Source: CAKVON01 sp902475665 (lineage in GTDB: Bacteria; Actinomycetota; Coriobacteriia; Coriobacteriales; Atopobiaceae). From it: a stretch of 64,000 nucleotides of DNA. The notes under the pieces were generated by a model. The model was not told the DNA's origin, made no database searches, and saw only the letters and a list, made by a program, of their open reading frames with translations. The first letter of the stretch is position 1. Every line of letters begins with the position of its first letter. This document shows, piece by piece, positions 8,833 through 17,391 of the stretch. The translations under genes and the position numbers were made by a program. The stretch covers positions 156,746 to 220,745 of the forward strand of contig JAWQCY010000004.1 in the NCBI GenBank assembly GCA_036321795.1, read 5' to 3'.

Positions 8833-10518
8833 ATGAGCGACAACCAGAGCACCACCACGCCCGACGCAGTCGACGGGTCGGACGAGCGCGGCTTTTCCGA
8901 GCTGGGCCTTTCCGAGAAGGTCCTTCAGGCCGTGGCCGACCTGGGCTACGAGAGCCCCACCCCCGTGCAGCGCCAGGCCATCCCCGAGGTGCTGGCAGGC
9001 CGCGACCTTCTGGCCGCGGCCCAGACCGGCACCGGCAAGACGGCGGCCTTCCTGCTGCCCGCGATGAGCACCCTTGGCCACCACGGCCGCGGCAAGGGCA
9101 AGTACGTCCGTCGCGGCCCCGGCATGCTCGTCGTGACCCCCACCCGCGAGCTCGCCCAGCAGATCGAGGACGTCTGCCGCACGATCGAGGCCAGGACCGG
9201 CCACGACAGCGTCACCGTCGTCGGCGGCGTGGGCTACGAGCCGCAGAAGCGCGCCCTGGAGCGCGGCTGCGACGTGCTGGTGGCCACCCCCGGCCGCCTG
9301 GTCGACCTGATCGAGCAGGGCTGCTGCGACCTGTCCGGCGTGCGGACCCTGGTCCTGGACGAGGCCGACCGCATGCTGGACATGGGCTTCCTCCCCTCGA
9401 TGCGCAAGATCGTCGGACAGACCCCGTCCGACCGCCAGACGCTGCTCTTCTCGGCAACGCTTGACGAGAAGGCCATCGGCAACATCCGCGACCTGGTGGA
9501 GGACCCCGCCGTGGTCGAGATCGCCCACAAGGGCACCGTCGCCGAGACGATCGACCAGTTCGCACTTCCCGTCTCGCTCGAGGCGAAGAACGGCCTTCTG
9601 GCCAAGGTCCTGCGCCGCGAGGGCCCCGAGCACGTGATCGTGTTCTGCCGCACCAAGCACCGCGCCGACTCGTGCTGCCGCAGGCTGCGCCGCGCCAAGA
9701 TCTCGTGCGCGCCCATCCACGGCAACCGCAACCAGAACCAGCGCGAGCGCGCCCTGGCGGCGTTTCGTCGCGGCGAGTGCGACGTCCTGGTGGCGACCGA
9801 CGTCCTGGCCCGCGGCATCGACGTCTCCGACGTGCGCTACGTCATCAACTTCGACGTGCCCGCCGACCCCGAGGACTACATCCACCGCATCGGCCGCACC
9901 GGCCGCGCCGGCGAGACCGGCTGGGCGCTGACCTTCGTCACCGTCGACGACGCCTACGACCTGATGGCCATCGAGCGCCTGATGGGCAAGGTCGTCCCCA
10001 CCTTCGAGCGCACCGACGACCTGGACCTGGGCGAGGAGCCCCCCGCGCTCGACCCCGACCGCGACGCGTGCGCCCCCACCCACGGCAAGTCCAAGCGCGG
10101 CGGCAAGTCCAGGCAGCGCAGGCGTGGCGGCGGCCGTTCGCGCGGCCCGCGTCGCGAGGGCGACGGCCCGGACGTCGAGGCTGCCGCCGAGGTGGCCTCC
10201 GGCGTCGACGCGTCGGGCGCGCTGCTCACGCCTGCCGAGGTCAAGGCGCTTAAGTCTGCCGAGAAGGGCGAGCGTCGCGGCAAGGGCAAGGGCAAGGGCG
10301 GCGATTCCAGACGCGACGAACGCACCGGGCGCGAGCCACGCAACGACAGGCAGGCCAAGGGCGGCAAGGACGGTCGCGGCGGTCGGTCGCGGCGCGATGG
10401 TGGCCGCAAACAGGGAGGTAACCGCGGCGGTAGGCAGAACGCCCAGGCCAAGGGCGGTGCCGGCAAGCAGCGTCGCCGCGTCGGCGACAGGCTCGGCGCA
10501 CGCGGCAGCAGGCGCTAG
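8833..10518 (+). CDS. DEAD-box ATP-dependent RNA helicase
   Basis: A 561-residue protein with every DEAD-box motif in order: Q motif (GYESPTPVQRQAIP), I (AQTGTGKT), Ia (PTRELAQQ), Ib (TPGRL), II (DEAD), III (SAT), IV (VIVFCRTK), V (ATDVLARGIDV) and VI (HRIGRTGRAG). The helicase core ends near residue 390. The last ~170 residues are a basic Arg/Lys/Gly-rich tail typical of RNA-binding extensions of RhlE/CsdA-type helicases. It should act on structured RNA in ribosome assembly, mRNA decay or cold adaptation. The ATG at 8833 is preferred because the upstream extension has no domain, although its ribosome site is only moderate. A GC-rich hairpin follows 55 bases after the stop. Confidence 0.9.
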   Translation: MSDNQSTTTPDAVDGSDERGFSELGLSEKVLQAVADLGYESPTPVQRQAIPEVLAGRDLLAAAQTGTGKTAAFLLPAMSTLGHHGRGKGKYVRRGPGMLVVTPTRELAQQIEDVCRTIEARTGHDSVTVVGGVGYEPQKRALERGCDVLVATPGRLVDLIEQGCCDLSGVRTLVLDEADRMLDMGFLPSMRKIVGQTPSDRQTLLFSATLDEKAIGNIRDLVEDPAVVEIAHKGTVAETIDQFALPVSLEAKNGLLAKVLRREGPEHVIVFCRTKHRADSCCRRLRRAKISCAPIHGNRNQNQRERALAAFRRGECDVLVATDVLARGIDVSDVRYVINFDVPADPEDYIHRIGRTGRAGETGWALTFVTVDDAYDLMAIERLMGKVVPTFERTDDLDLGEEPPALDPDRDACAPTHGKSKRGGKSRQRRRGGGRSRGPRREGDGPDVEAAAEVASGVDASGALLTPAEVKALKSAEKGERRGKGKGKGGDSRRDERTGREPRNDRQAKGGKDGRGGRSRRDGGRKQGGNRGGRQNAQAKGGAGKQRRRVGDRLGARGSRR

Positions 10519-10573
10519 CCTCACCTGACGAAGCCAACTGCGACAGCGGCGATGACATAACAAGATCGAGGCC

Positions 10574-10620
10574 AGGGCCCCGGCCCCCAGCAGTCTGCCT
10601 GGGACCGGGGCCCTTCTGTT
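10574..10620 (+). terminator. Hairpin downstream of the DEAD-box helicase
   Basis: Inverted repeat AGGGCCCCGG (10574-10583) and CCGGGGCCCT (10605-10614) with a 21-base loop. It is followed by TCTGTT, only a weak U tract. It is placed as expected for the helicase terminator. Confidence 0.6.
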
Positions 10621-10683
10621 GGGGTGTTCTGTTGGGGTGTTGGGCTTGCCACTTCAAGCCAGTGGCGCCCGCGGTGGCGAGGC

Positions 10684-10977
10684 GTGGTCAGTCGGGCCCT
10701 CTTCTTCGGATGGGCCCTCCCTCCATGGTCACTCGTGCCGAAGCCTTCGGGTCGAGTGACCACAAACGGCAGGTTGCCGCATCCGAATCCTGGGCAAACG
10801 CCGGCGGCGTGGTCAATGGTGCCGAAGTCTTCGGTACGAGTGGCCGGCGCCGCCAGCGTTTGCCCAGTTGGCGAAATCCGGAATCTCGAAATCTGGTCAA
10901 TGGGGCCGAAGACTTCGGCCCCATTGACCAGCGGTAGACACCCCATCCGAAGAACAGGGCACCTTTGACCGGGAAAA
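10684..10977. repeat. Nested palindromic repeat element with inverted ends
   Basis: Three near-identical hairpins share the core GCCGAAGnCTTCGG and GGTCA/TGACC ends: 10727-10761, 10811-10845 and 10893-10931. The last is a perfect 19-base stem around a single A. They sit between outer ends that are imperfect inverted copies of each other: GGTCA-(TCGGGCCC)-TCTTCTTCGGATGGG near 10687-10715, and CCCATCCGAAGAACAGGG...TTGACC near 10946-10974. A related half unit (GGCCCCCATTGACC) occurs at 22846-22859. This resembles a MITE-like or REP-like family. I see no transposase. Confidence 0.6.
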
Positions 10978-11183
10978 TCCGAAGAGGCGAGCATCTCTGA
11001 CCAGATGGGGGCCTCAAGCCGAGGGGCTCGGCCGAACCCAGCCACCCGCACGTCACCGTCAACCCAGCGTCACAACTACGTCACGACACCCCCGCGCGGC
11101 CTCGACCGGGGCTAGCATGTTGGGGCGCGGGAAGCACGACGCTCGCGCGGCACCGAACCGACGCCCACCCCGCACGGAGGAAC

Positions 11184-12974
11184 ATGTTCAGACTCAGGCG
11201 ATACCTGCGAGGCCACTACCTGGAATGCGTTCTCGCCCCGACCATGAAGGGGCTCGAGGCGATCCTGCAGCTTCTGGCACCACTCGTCATGGCACAGGTC
11301 ATCGACGTCGGAATCGCCAACCGTGACGCGCGGTTCGTCCTGTGGCACGGCCTTCTTCTCGTTGGCATCGGCGTCTTCTGCTACGTGGTCGCCATCGTCG
11401 CCCAGTACTACTCGTCAAAACTCGCCGCCCAGTTTGGCACCGCCCTGCGAGACGACCTTTTCCGCCACGTCATGACCCTGTCGCGCGAGGACATCGACCG
11501 CCTCGGCAAGGCAAGTCTGATCACGCGCATAACCAACGACTCGCAGCAGACGCAGGACGGCCTCAACATGTTCTTACGCCTGATCCTGCGCTCCCCCTTC
11601 ATCATCGTCGGAACCGTCATCGCGGCGTTTCTGGTCGACGGCTGGGAGGGCGCCTGCCTGCTCGTGTCGACCACGGCCTGCGTGGCGACGGTGCTTCTCT
11701 TCATGCGAGTCACGTCCAGGCGCTACCGCCGCATCCAACAGGGGCTGGACGACGTGCTCCTCAAGACCGACGAGAACCTGGAGGGCGCCCGCGTGCTGCG
11801 CGCGTTCCGCCGCGAGCCTGCCGAGAAGGACGCCTTCTCGACGGCCGCCAACGGCGTTCGCGACCTGCAGGTCTCCACGGGCGACGTAGCCGGGTTGGTC
11901 AACCCGATCACCTACGCGCTAGTCAACTGCGGGCTGATCGCGCTTCTGTGGGTCGGCGGGTGCCAGGTGCAGGTGGGCAACCTGTCGCAGGGCCAGCTCG
12001 TCGCGCTGGTCAGCTACGTCAGCCAGGCGCTGGTCGAGCTGCTCAAGCTGACCAACCTGATCACCATGCTTGCCAAGGCGCAGGCCTGCGCCGGCCGCAT
12101 CAACGAGGTGTTCGACACCGCCCCGACGCAGGTCGACGGCACCCTCGGCCTCGACGCGATCGGTGTCGCACCCGCGGCCGCCACCGCCGAAAGGGACGCG
12201 CCACCCGAGGCCGCCGGCGCCTCCCCCGTCCCCGCAATCGAGTTCCGCGACGTGAGCTTCGCCTATCCTGGCGCGGGCGGCGAGGCGCTGACCTGCGTCT
12301 CGTTCTCGCTCGAGCCAGGCCAGACGCTCGGCATCATCGGTGGCACCGGCTCCGGCAAGACGACCGTCGCCAACCTGGCCATGCGCTTCTACGACGCAAC
12401 GTCGGGAAGCGTCCGCGTCTTCGGGCACGACGTCCGCGAGCTCAGGCAGCGCGACCTCAGGCAAATCGTCGGCCTGGTCGAGCAGGGTCCCAGGCTCTTC
12501 TCGGGGACCATCGGGTCCAACCTGCGCTGGGGCAGGGCCGATGCGACCGATGACGAGCTCGCGACAGCCGTGGGCTGCGCGCAGGCAGACGACGTCGTGG
12601 CCTCCAAGCCCGAGGGCCTGTCCGCGCGCGTCGAGCAATACGGCAGGAACTTCTCGGGCGGGCAGAGGCAGCGGCTCGCGATTGCCAGGACCGTCGTGCG
12701 CAGGCCGCGTGTACTGGTGCTCGACGACGCCTCGAGCGCGCTCGACTTCGCGACCGACGCGGCACTGCGCCGCAGCGTCAGGCGCGAGTTCGCGGGCGAC
12801 TGCGTCATCACCATCTCGCAGCGCGTGACCGCGATGCGCGGCGCCGACCGCATCCTGGTGCTGGACGGCGGCCGCGTCGCCGGCCTCGGCACCCACGACG
12901 AGCTGCTGCGCGACTGCGGGGTCTACCGCGAGATCTGCGAGTCGCAGCTGACCGAGGAGGAGGTGTCCCGATGA
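11184..12974 (+). CDS. Heterodimeric ABC exporter subunit, degenerate-site half
   Basis: A 596-residue type IV (B-family) ABC half-transporter: six membrane helices in residues ~1-315, then an Ala/Pro linker, then an ATPase domain from ~350. Walker A is GGTGSGKTT, the signature is FSGGQRQRLA and Walker B is RVLVLDDASSALD. The residue after the Walker B aspartate is Asp, not the catalytic Glu. This matches the non-hydrolysing site of heterodimers such as TM287/288 or LmrCD. The next gene overlaps by 4 bases (ATGA) and supplies the other half. The start at 11184 has a GGAGGAA site. A PAEKDA peptide in the intracellular loop is encoded by the dispersed repeat. The substrate (drug, lipid or peptide) cannot be told. 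Confidence 0.9.
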   Translation: MFRLRRYLRGHYLECVLAPTMKGLEAILQLLAPLVMAQVIDVGIANRDARFVLWHGLLLVGIGVFCYVVAIVAQYYSSKLAAQFGTALRDDLFRHVMTLSREDIDRLGKASLITRITNDSQQTQDGLNMFLRLILRSPFIIVGTVIAAFLVDGWEGACLLVSTTACVATVLLFMRVTSRRYRRIQQGLDDVLLKTDENLEGARVLRAFRREPAEKDAFSTAANGVRDLQVSTGDVAGLVNPITYALVNCGLIALLWVGGCQVQVGNLSQGQLVALVSYVSQALVELLKLTNLITMLAKAQACAGRINEVFDTAPTQVDGTLGLDAIGVAPAAATAERDAPPEAAGASPVPAIEFRDVSFAYPGAGGEALTCVSFSLEPGQTLGIIGGTGSGKTTVANLAMRFYDATSGSVRVFGHDVRELRQRDLRQIVGLVEQGPRLFSGTIGSNLRWGRADATDDELATAVGCAQADDVVASKPEGLSARVEQYGRNFSGGQRQRLAIARTVVRRPRVLVLDDASSALDFATDAALRRSVRREFAGDCVITISQRVTAMRGADRILVLDGGRVAGLGTHDELLRDCGVYREICESQLTEEEVSR

Positions 12975-14716
12975 GCGATGCCGAGGTCGTCCGCCGCATG
13001 CTCGGGCTCTTCTCGGGCAGAAGAATCAGACTCGCCGCGACGGTGGCGCTGGTCGCCGCCGTGACCGTGGGCACCCTGGCCATCCCCGCGCTCGCCGGCC
13101 GCGCCATCGACAGCGTCGTCGGCGCGGGGCGGGTCGACTTCGCCGGCCTCGCCGCCACGCTTCGCGCGGTCGCGCTGATCCTGGTCACGACCGCGGCGTG
13201 CCAGTGGGCGCTCACCGCCCTCACCAACAGGCTCGCGTTCGACGCGGCGCGCGACCTGCGCCGCCAGGCGTTCGACCATGTGCAGGACCTGCCCATCTCC
13301 TACATCGACTCCCACGAGCACGGCGACTTGGCCAGCCGCATCGTGACCGACGTCGACCAGATGACCAACGGCCTGGTCATGGCATTCCAACAGCTTCCCA
13401 CCGGAATCCTAACGATCGTCGTGACCCTCGCGTTCATGTTCCGCATGAACGTGACCATCGCCTGCGCGGTCACCGTCCTGACGCCCTTCTCGGTGTTCGC
13501 CGCCAAGTTCATCTCGTCCCACGCGTCACGCCACTTCGCCGGCCAGACGCGCCTGCGCGGCGACCTGACCGCCGTAACCGAGGAGATCGTCAACGGCATC
13601 GGCACGGTCGAGGCGTTCGGCATGCAGGACGAGGTCTGTCGGCGCTTCGCCGAGGTCGACCGCGACCTGGGGCGGGAGAACTACAAGGCCGTCTTCTTCT
13701 CGTCACTGGCAAACCCCACGATGCGCTTCGCGAACTCGCTGGTATATGCCGCGATCGGCGTCTTCGGCGCGTTCGTGGCGCTCGGCGGCGGCATCAGCGT
13801 GGGCGGGCTGTCCGCCTTCCTGGGCTACGCCGACCAGTACGCCAAGCCCTTCAACGACATCACGGGCGTCGTCACCGAGCTGCAGAACTCCGTCGCGTGC
13901 GCACGCAGGCTCTTCTCGCTCGTGGACGAGCAGGCCCAGCCTGCCGAGAAGGACGGTGCGCTCGAGCTCGTCCCGTCGCAGGTTGCGGGCGACGTGCGCC
14001 TCGACCACGTTCGCTTCGGGTACTCCGCCGACCGCCCCGTGCTTCTCGACATCGACCTGCACGCCCTCCCGGGCAAAAGGATCGCGCTGGTGGGACACAC
14101 CGGCTGCGGCAAGACCACCCTCATCAACCTGCTGCTGCGCTTCTACGACGTGGACGCGGGTGGCGTGAGCGTGGACGGTCACGACGTGCGCGACCTGACC
14201 CGCTCGAGCCTGCGATCGACGTGGGGCATGGTGCTGCAGGACACCTGGGTGCGCCGCGCGAGCGTGCGCGACAACATCGCCATCGGGCGTCCCGACGCCA
14301 CCGACGACGAGATCCGCGCCGCCGCCCGCGAGGCATACGCGGACGGCTTCATCCGGAGGCTGCCGCAGGGATACGACACCGTTCTCGACGGGTGCTCGTC
14401 GCTTTCCGCCGGCCAGCGCCAGCTGCTGTGCATCGCGCGCGTGATGCTCGCCAGGCCGCGAATGCTGATCTTGGACGAGGCGACCTCCAATATCGACACC
14501 CGCACCGAGGTCCTGGTGCAGCGCGCGTTCGAGAACCTGATGCGCGGGCGCACGAGCTTCGTGGTGGCCCACCGCCTGTCCACCATCCGCAACGCCGACG
14601 AGATCTGCGTCATCGACGGCGGCCGCGTGGCCGAGCGCGGCACCCACGAGGAGCTGCTTGCCGCGGGCGGCAGGTACCGCGACATCTACGAGTCTCAGTT
14701 CGCCCCCGCAGAATGA
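12971..14716 (+). CDS. Heterodimeric ABC exporter subunit, catalytic half
   Basis: A 581-residue half-transporter: six membrane helices, then an ATPase domain from about residue 340. Walker A is GHTGCGKTT, the signature is LSAGQRQLLCIARV and Walker B is RMLILDEATSNID with the catalytic Glu intact; the switch histidine is in VVAHRLSTI. It overlaps the upstream half-transporter by 4 bases and forms the canonical pair of one degraded and one intact ATPase site. The linker before the ATPase domain contains PAEKDG, encoded by the dispersed repeat at 13946-13954. No regulator of MarR/TetR type adjoins the pair, so the transport role (multidrug, lipid or metabolite) stays open. Confidence 0.9.
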   Translation: MSDAEVVRRMLGLFSGRRIRLAATVALVAAVTVGTLAIPALAGRAIDSVVGAGRVDFAGLAATLRAVALILVTTAACQWALTALTNRLAFDAARDLRRQAFDHVQDLPISYIDSHEHGDLASRIVTDVDQMTNGLVMAFQQLPTGILTIVVTLAFMFRMNVTIACAVTVLTPFSVFAAKFISSHASRHFAGQTRLRGDLTAVTEEIVNGIGTVEAFGMQDEVCRRFAEVDRDLGRENYKAVFFSSLANPTMRFANSLVYAAIGVFGAFVALGGGISVGGLSAFLGYADQYAKPFNDITGVVTELQNSVACARRLFSLVDEQAQPAEKDGALELVPSQVAGDVRLDHVRFGYSADRPVLLDIDLHALPGKRIALVGHTGCGKTTLINLLLRFYDVDAGGVSVDGHDVRDLTRSSLRSTWGMVLQDTWVRRASVRDNIAIGRPDATDDEIRAAAREAYADGFIRRLPQGYDTVLDGCSSLSAGQRQLLCIARVMLARPRMLILDEATSNIDTRTEVLVQRAFENLMRGRTSFVVAHRLSTIRNADEICVIDGGRVAERGTHEELLAAGGRYRDIYESQFAPAE

Positions 14717-14829
14717 CACCGCGATATCCACTGGGCGCATCGGGTACATAGACCCCGATACGGAAGCGCCACCCGCAAGGTGGCATTATGGCGGACGTCG
14801 CGCGGCGCCCGCAGGAGGGACGGTTCGTC

Positions 14830-15345
14830 ATGGCACTGGACGCCAAGGTCGGTGACCTTCTCAACACGCAAGTCAACAAGGAGCTGTACTCCGCCTACCT
14901 GTACCTCACCTTCGCCGACTACTACGAGGGCAGGGGTCTCAAGGGATTTGCCAACTGGTACATGGTGCAGGTCGAGGAGGAGGTCTCCCATGCCAAGATC
15001 TTGCGCCGCTACCTGCTGGACAACGACTACGACGTGAGGATGATGGCCATCGACAGGCCCGACAAGACCTTCGACAACGACCTCGATCCGCTGCTGGCGG
15101 GGCAGCAGCACGAGGCCTATGTGACCTCCCTCATCAACACCTGCTACGCCGCCGCCAACGACGTCCACGACTTCCGCACGATGCAGCTCCTGGACTGGTT
15201 CGTGAAGGAGCAGGGCGAGGAGGAGACCAACGCCTCCGACATGGTCAAGAACATGCAGCTGTTCGGCAGCGACCCCAAGGGCCTGTACGACCTCGACCGC
15301 GAGTACCAGGCACGCACCTTCGTCGCGCCCACCATGCCGATGTAG
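14830..15345 (+). CDS. Ferritin (non-haem iron storage protein)
   Basis: A 171-residue four-helix-bundle protein of bacterial ferritin length. Ferroxidase-centre residues are visible: Glu in NKELYSAYLYLTFADYYE, the VQVEEEVSHA motif (Glu and His), Glu in QHEAYVTSL, and the terminal EQGEEE. It should oxidise and store Fe(II) in a 24-mer shell in the cytoplasm and buffer oxidative stress in an anaerobe. The ATG at 14830 is preferred for its GGAGGGAC site and family length; an in-frame ATG at 14788 would add 14 residues. The gene stands alone between the ABC exporter and a terminator hairpin at 15429. Confidence 0.93.
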   Translation: MALDAKVGDLLNTQVNKELYSAYLYLTFADYYEGRGLKGFANWYMVQVEEEVSHAKILRRYLLDNDYDVRMMAIDRPDKTFDNDLDPLLAGQQHEAYVTSLINTCYAAANDVHDFRTMQLLDWFVKEQGEEETNASDMVKNMQLFGSDPKGLYDLDREYQARTFVAPTMPM

Positions 15346-15358
15346 CGAGACCGCGGAC

Positions 15359-15390
15359 CGCAACCCACGCGAGTCGCAACCCACGCGAGT
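15359..15390. repeat. Two tandem copies of a 16-base unit
   Basis: CGCAACCCACGCGAGT is repeated head to tail directly after the ferritin stop. The inverse CGTGGGTTGCG appears at 15491-15501 beyond the terminator, so the units can also fold across it. Function unknown. Confidence 0.5.
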
Positions 15391-15428
15391 CGCCGCCCGC
15401 ACCCCACGACCACTGGAGCAGTCTCAAC

Positions 15429-15485
15429 GGCTGCCGCCTGGCGCCCTGTCGAGAAGGACCGTCCGGGCGGCAGCCCCGTTTTGTC
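15429..15485 (+). terminator. Rho-independent-type terminator of ferritin carrying a dispersed-repeat copy in its loop
   Basis: Perfect 10-base stem GGCTGCCGCC (15429-15438) / GGCGGCAGCC (15466-15475), then CCGTTTTG. The 27-base loop contains the 20-mer CTGTCGAGAAGGACCGTCCG, which recurs unchanged at 54677-54696. Confidence 0.7.
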
Positions 15486-15579
15486 GGCATCGTGGGTTGC
15501 GGGCAGTTTTCGCGCGTTCGCGCGGCATCGGGAGCGACCACATGCCCGGTGTAGTATCGGCTCGAGGAAAGGGGTCCCA

Positions 15580-16356
15580 TTGTCTACGTTTCTCAACGCG
15601 AGCCCGGTGTTCGGGCCAGTCCACAGCCGAAGGCTCGGCATCTCGCTGGGCGTCAACATGATGCCCGCCGCCGGCAAGATCTGCTCGTTCGACTGCATCT
15701 ACTGCGAGAACGGCTTCAACTGCCAGCGCCGATGCGCCGAGGGCCACAACGACGCCGCCACGGTGGCCGCCGGACTCGAGGCAAGGCTTCGCGCCATGCG
15801 TGACGAGGGACAGCTTCCCGACGTGATCACGTTCGCCGGCAACGGCGAGCCCACGGCGGCACCCGAGTTCCCCCAGGCAATCGCCGCCGCCCGCGAGCTG
15901 CGCGACGAGCTGGCGCCCTCCGCCAAGATCGCGGTGCTGTCCAACGGCACCTTCGCCGACAGGCCCGCCGTGCGTGAGGCGCTTCTTACCGTGGACGACA
16001 ACATCCTCAAGCTCGACAGCGTCGACCCCGACTTCATCGAACTCGTCGACCGCCCGGTCGGCGCATGCGACGTCGAGCACCAGATCGAGACGTTCGCCTC
16101 GTTCGACGGCCATGCCATCATCCAGACGATCTTCCTGCGCGGCAGCTTCGAGGGCCGCACGGTCGACGACACCGACGAGGCCCACGTGGCGCCTTGGCTC
16201 GACGCGATCGCGCGCATCGCCCCCGAGGCCGTGACCATCTACACCATCGCCCGCGAGACGCCCGCGCCCGACCTCGCCAAGGCCGACCCGCAGACCCTCG
16301 ACGCGATCGCCGGGCGCGTGCGCGCGATGGGCATCGCCTGCAGCGTCTCCTACTAG
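15580..16356 (+). CDS. Radical SAM protein
   Basis: A 258-residue protein. I place the start at the TTG at 15580 after a GAGGAAAGGGG site. The next ATG (15658) would remove the conserved start (PVFGPVHSRRLGISLGVNMM), and the upstream extension is not conserved-looking. The [4Fe-4S] motif is CSFDCIYCENG (CxxxDCxYC), followed by TFAGNGEPTAAPEF, a GNGEP SAM-binding motif, and ILKLDSVDP. This pattern fits the stand-alone radical SAM group often annotated as MoaA/wybutosine-like of unknown reaction. It precedes a LysR regulator and LarE by 33 bases on the same strand, so it may belong to a small metallo-cofactor cluster. The substrate is not assigned. Confidence 0.85.
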   Translation: MSTFLNASPVFGPVHSRRLGISLGVNMMPAAGKICSFDCIYCENGFNCQRRCAEGHNDAATVAAGLEARLRAMRDEGQLPDVITFAGNGEPTAAPEFPQAIAAARELRDELAPSAKIAVLSNGTFADRPAVREALLTVDDNILKLDSVDPDFIELVDRPVGACDVEHQIETFASFDGHAIIQTIFLRGSFEGRTVDDTDEAHVAPWLDAIARIAPEAVTIYTIARETPAPDLAKADPQTLDAIAGRVRAMGIACSVSY

Positions 16357-16389
16357 CGCGGCCCCACGCAGCCGGAAAGGGCGCATCAC

Positions 16390-17391
16390 GTGAACCTGCA
16401 GCAGCTCAGGTACGTCATCGCAATCGCCGAGGGCGGCTCGATCAACTCGGTGGCGAAGTCGCACTACATCTCCCAGTCGAGCCTGTCGGTCGCCATGCGC
16501 GACCTGGAGTCCGAGCTCGGCATCACCATATTCAACCGCTCGAGCAAGGGCATCACGCTCACCAGCGAGGGCGTCGAGTTCCTCGGCTACGCGCGCCAGG
16601 TCGTCGAGCAGGCCGATCTTCTCGAGCAGCGTTACGACCGAGGCTCGGCGCGCCACCCCAAGAGGCTGGCGGTCTCGTCGCAGCACTACGCGTTCGCCGT
16701 ACGGGCCTTCATCGAGTTCGTCTCGGAGCGCGCAGGCGACGAGTCCTGCGAGTTCAGCCTGCGCGAGACCCGCACCGCCGAGATCATCCGCGACGTCGCC
16801 GCATTCCGCAGCGACATCGGCATCCTGTACCTGAGCGGCTACAACGAGGTCGCCCTGCGTCACCGCCTGGACGAGGCTTCGCTCACGTTCACCCCGCTGT
16901 TCCGCGCGCGCCCGCACGTCTTCGTGCGCGAGGGCCACCCCCTGGCCAGGCTCGGCACGGTCCGCGTGGCCGACCTCGAGCCCTACCCGCGCTACACCTT
17001 CGAGCAAGGCGCCGAGAGCTCGCTGTACTTCTCGGAGGAGCCGCTTTCGGCGCTGCCCCACAACCGCCAGATCACCGCGAGCGACCGTGGCACCATGACG
17101 AGCCTGCTCACGGGCTACGACGGGTTCCTCGTGTCCACGGGCGTCATGTCCGACGAGATGTTCTCCGGCATCGTGAGCCTGCCGCTGGAGACCGACGAGG
17201 TCATGAACGTCGGCTACATAACCCACTCCGAGCGCAGGCTCAGCGGCCTGGCGCTCGACTACGTCGGCAAGCTCGAGCGCCTGATCGTGGGCTTTGGGGA
17301 CGAGACGTGCGTGGTGCCGTCGCGCGCCACCCAGAAGGCGGCCGGCGGCGGCGCGGCCGACGGGGGCGCCGCCGAGGAGGGCACGGCATGA
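16390..17391 (+). CDS. LysR family transcriptional regulator
   Basis: A 333-residue regulator starting at GTG 16390 with a GGAAAGG site. Residues ~1-60 are the winged HTH (MNLQQLRYVIAIAEGGSINS...SQSSLSVAMRDLESELGITIF). Residues ~90-300 form the periplasmic-binding-like effector domain. The last ~25 residues are an Ala/Gly tail. It overlaps larE by 4 bases (ATGA), so both are translated from one message. LysR proteins normally control adjacent genes, but the tandem rather than divergent order suggests control of the whole radical SAM-LysR-larE unit or of a remote target. The effector is unknown. Confidence 0.88.
   Translation: MNLQQLRYVIAIAEGGSINSVAKSHYISQSSLSVAMRDLESELGITIFNRSSKGITLTSEGVEFLGYARQVVEQADLLEQRYDRGSARHPKRLAVSSQHYAFAVRAFIEFVSERAGDESCEFSLRETRTAEIIRDVAAFRSDIGILYLSGYNEVALRHRLDEASLTFTPLFRARPHVFVREGHPLARLGTVRVADLEPYPRYTFEQGAESSLYFSEEPLSALPHNRQITASDRGTMTSLLTGYDGFLVSTGVMSDEMFSGIVSLPLETDEVMNVGYITHSERRLSGLALDYVGKLERLIVGFGDETCVVPSRATQKAAGGGAADGGAAEEGTA

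Larger units (their letters stand above)
10519..11183. other. 665-base non-coding region rich in palindromes
   Basis: No credible gene. Open frames on both strands are by-products of nested palindromes and repeat a peptide resembling NGAEVFGPIDQ. Contents in order: a GC-rich hairpin (10574-10614), a duplicated GTTGGGGTGTT phrase, the palindromic element at 10684-10977, a further GGTCA-type half unit near 11000, and the ABC exporter leader ending in a GGAGGAA site. Confidence 0.6.

Noticed and set aside
10521..11051. Open frames repeating NGAEVFGPIDQ-like peptides on both strands
   Set aside because: The peptides arise because palindromic DNA reads similarly in both directions; stops, no start signals and no domain argue against a gene.
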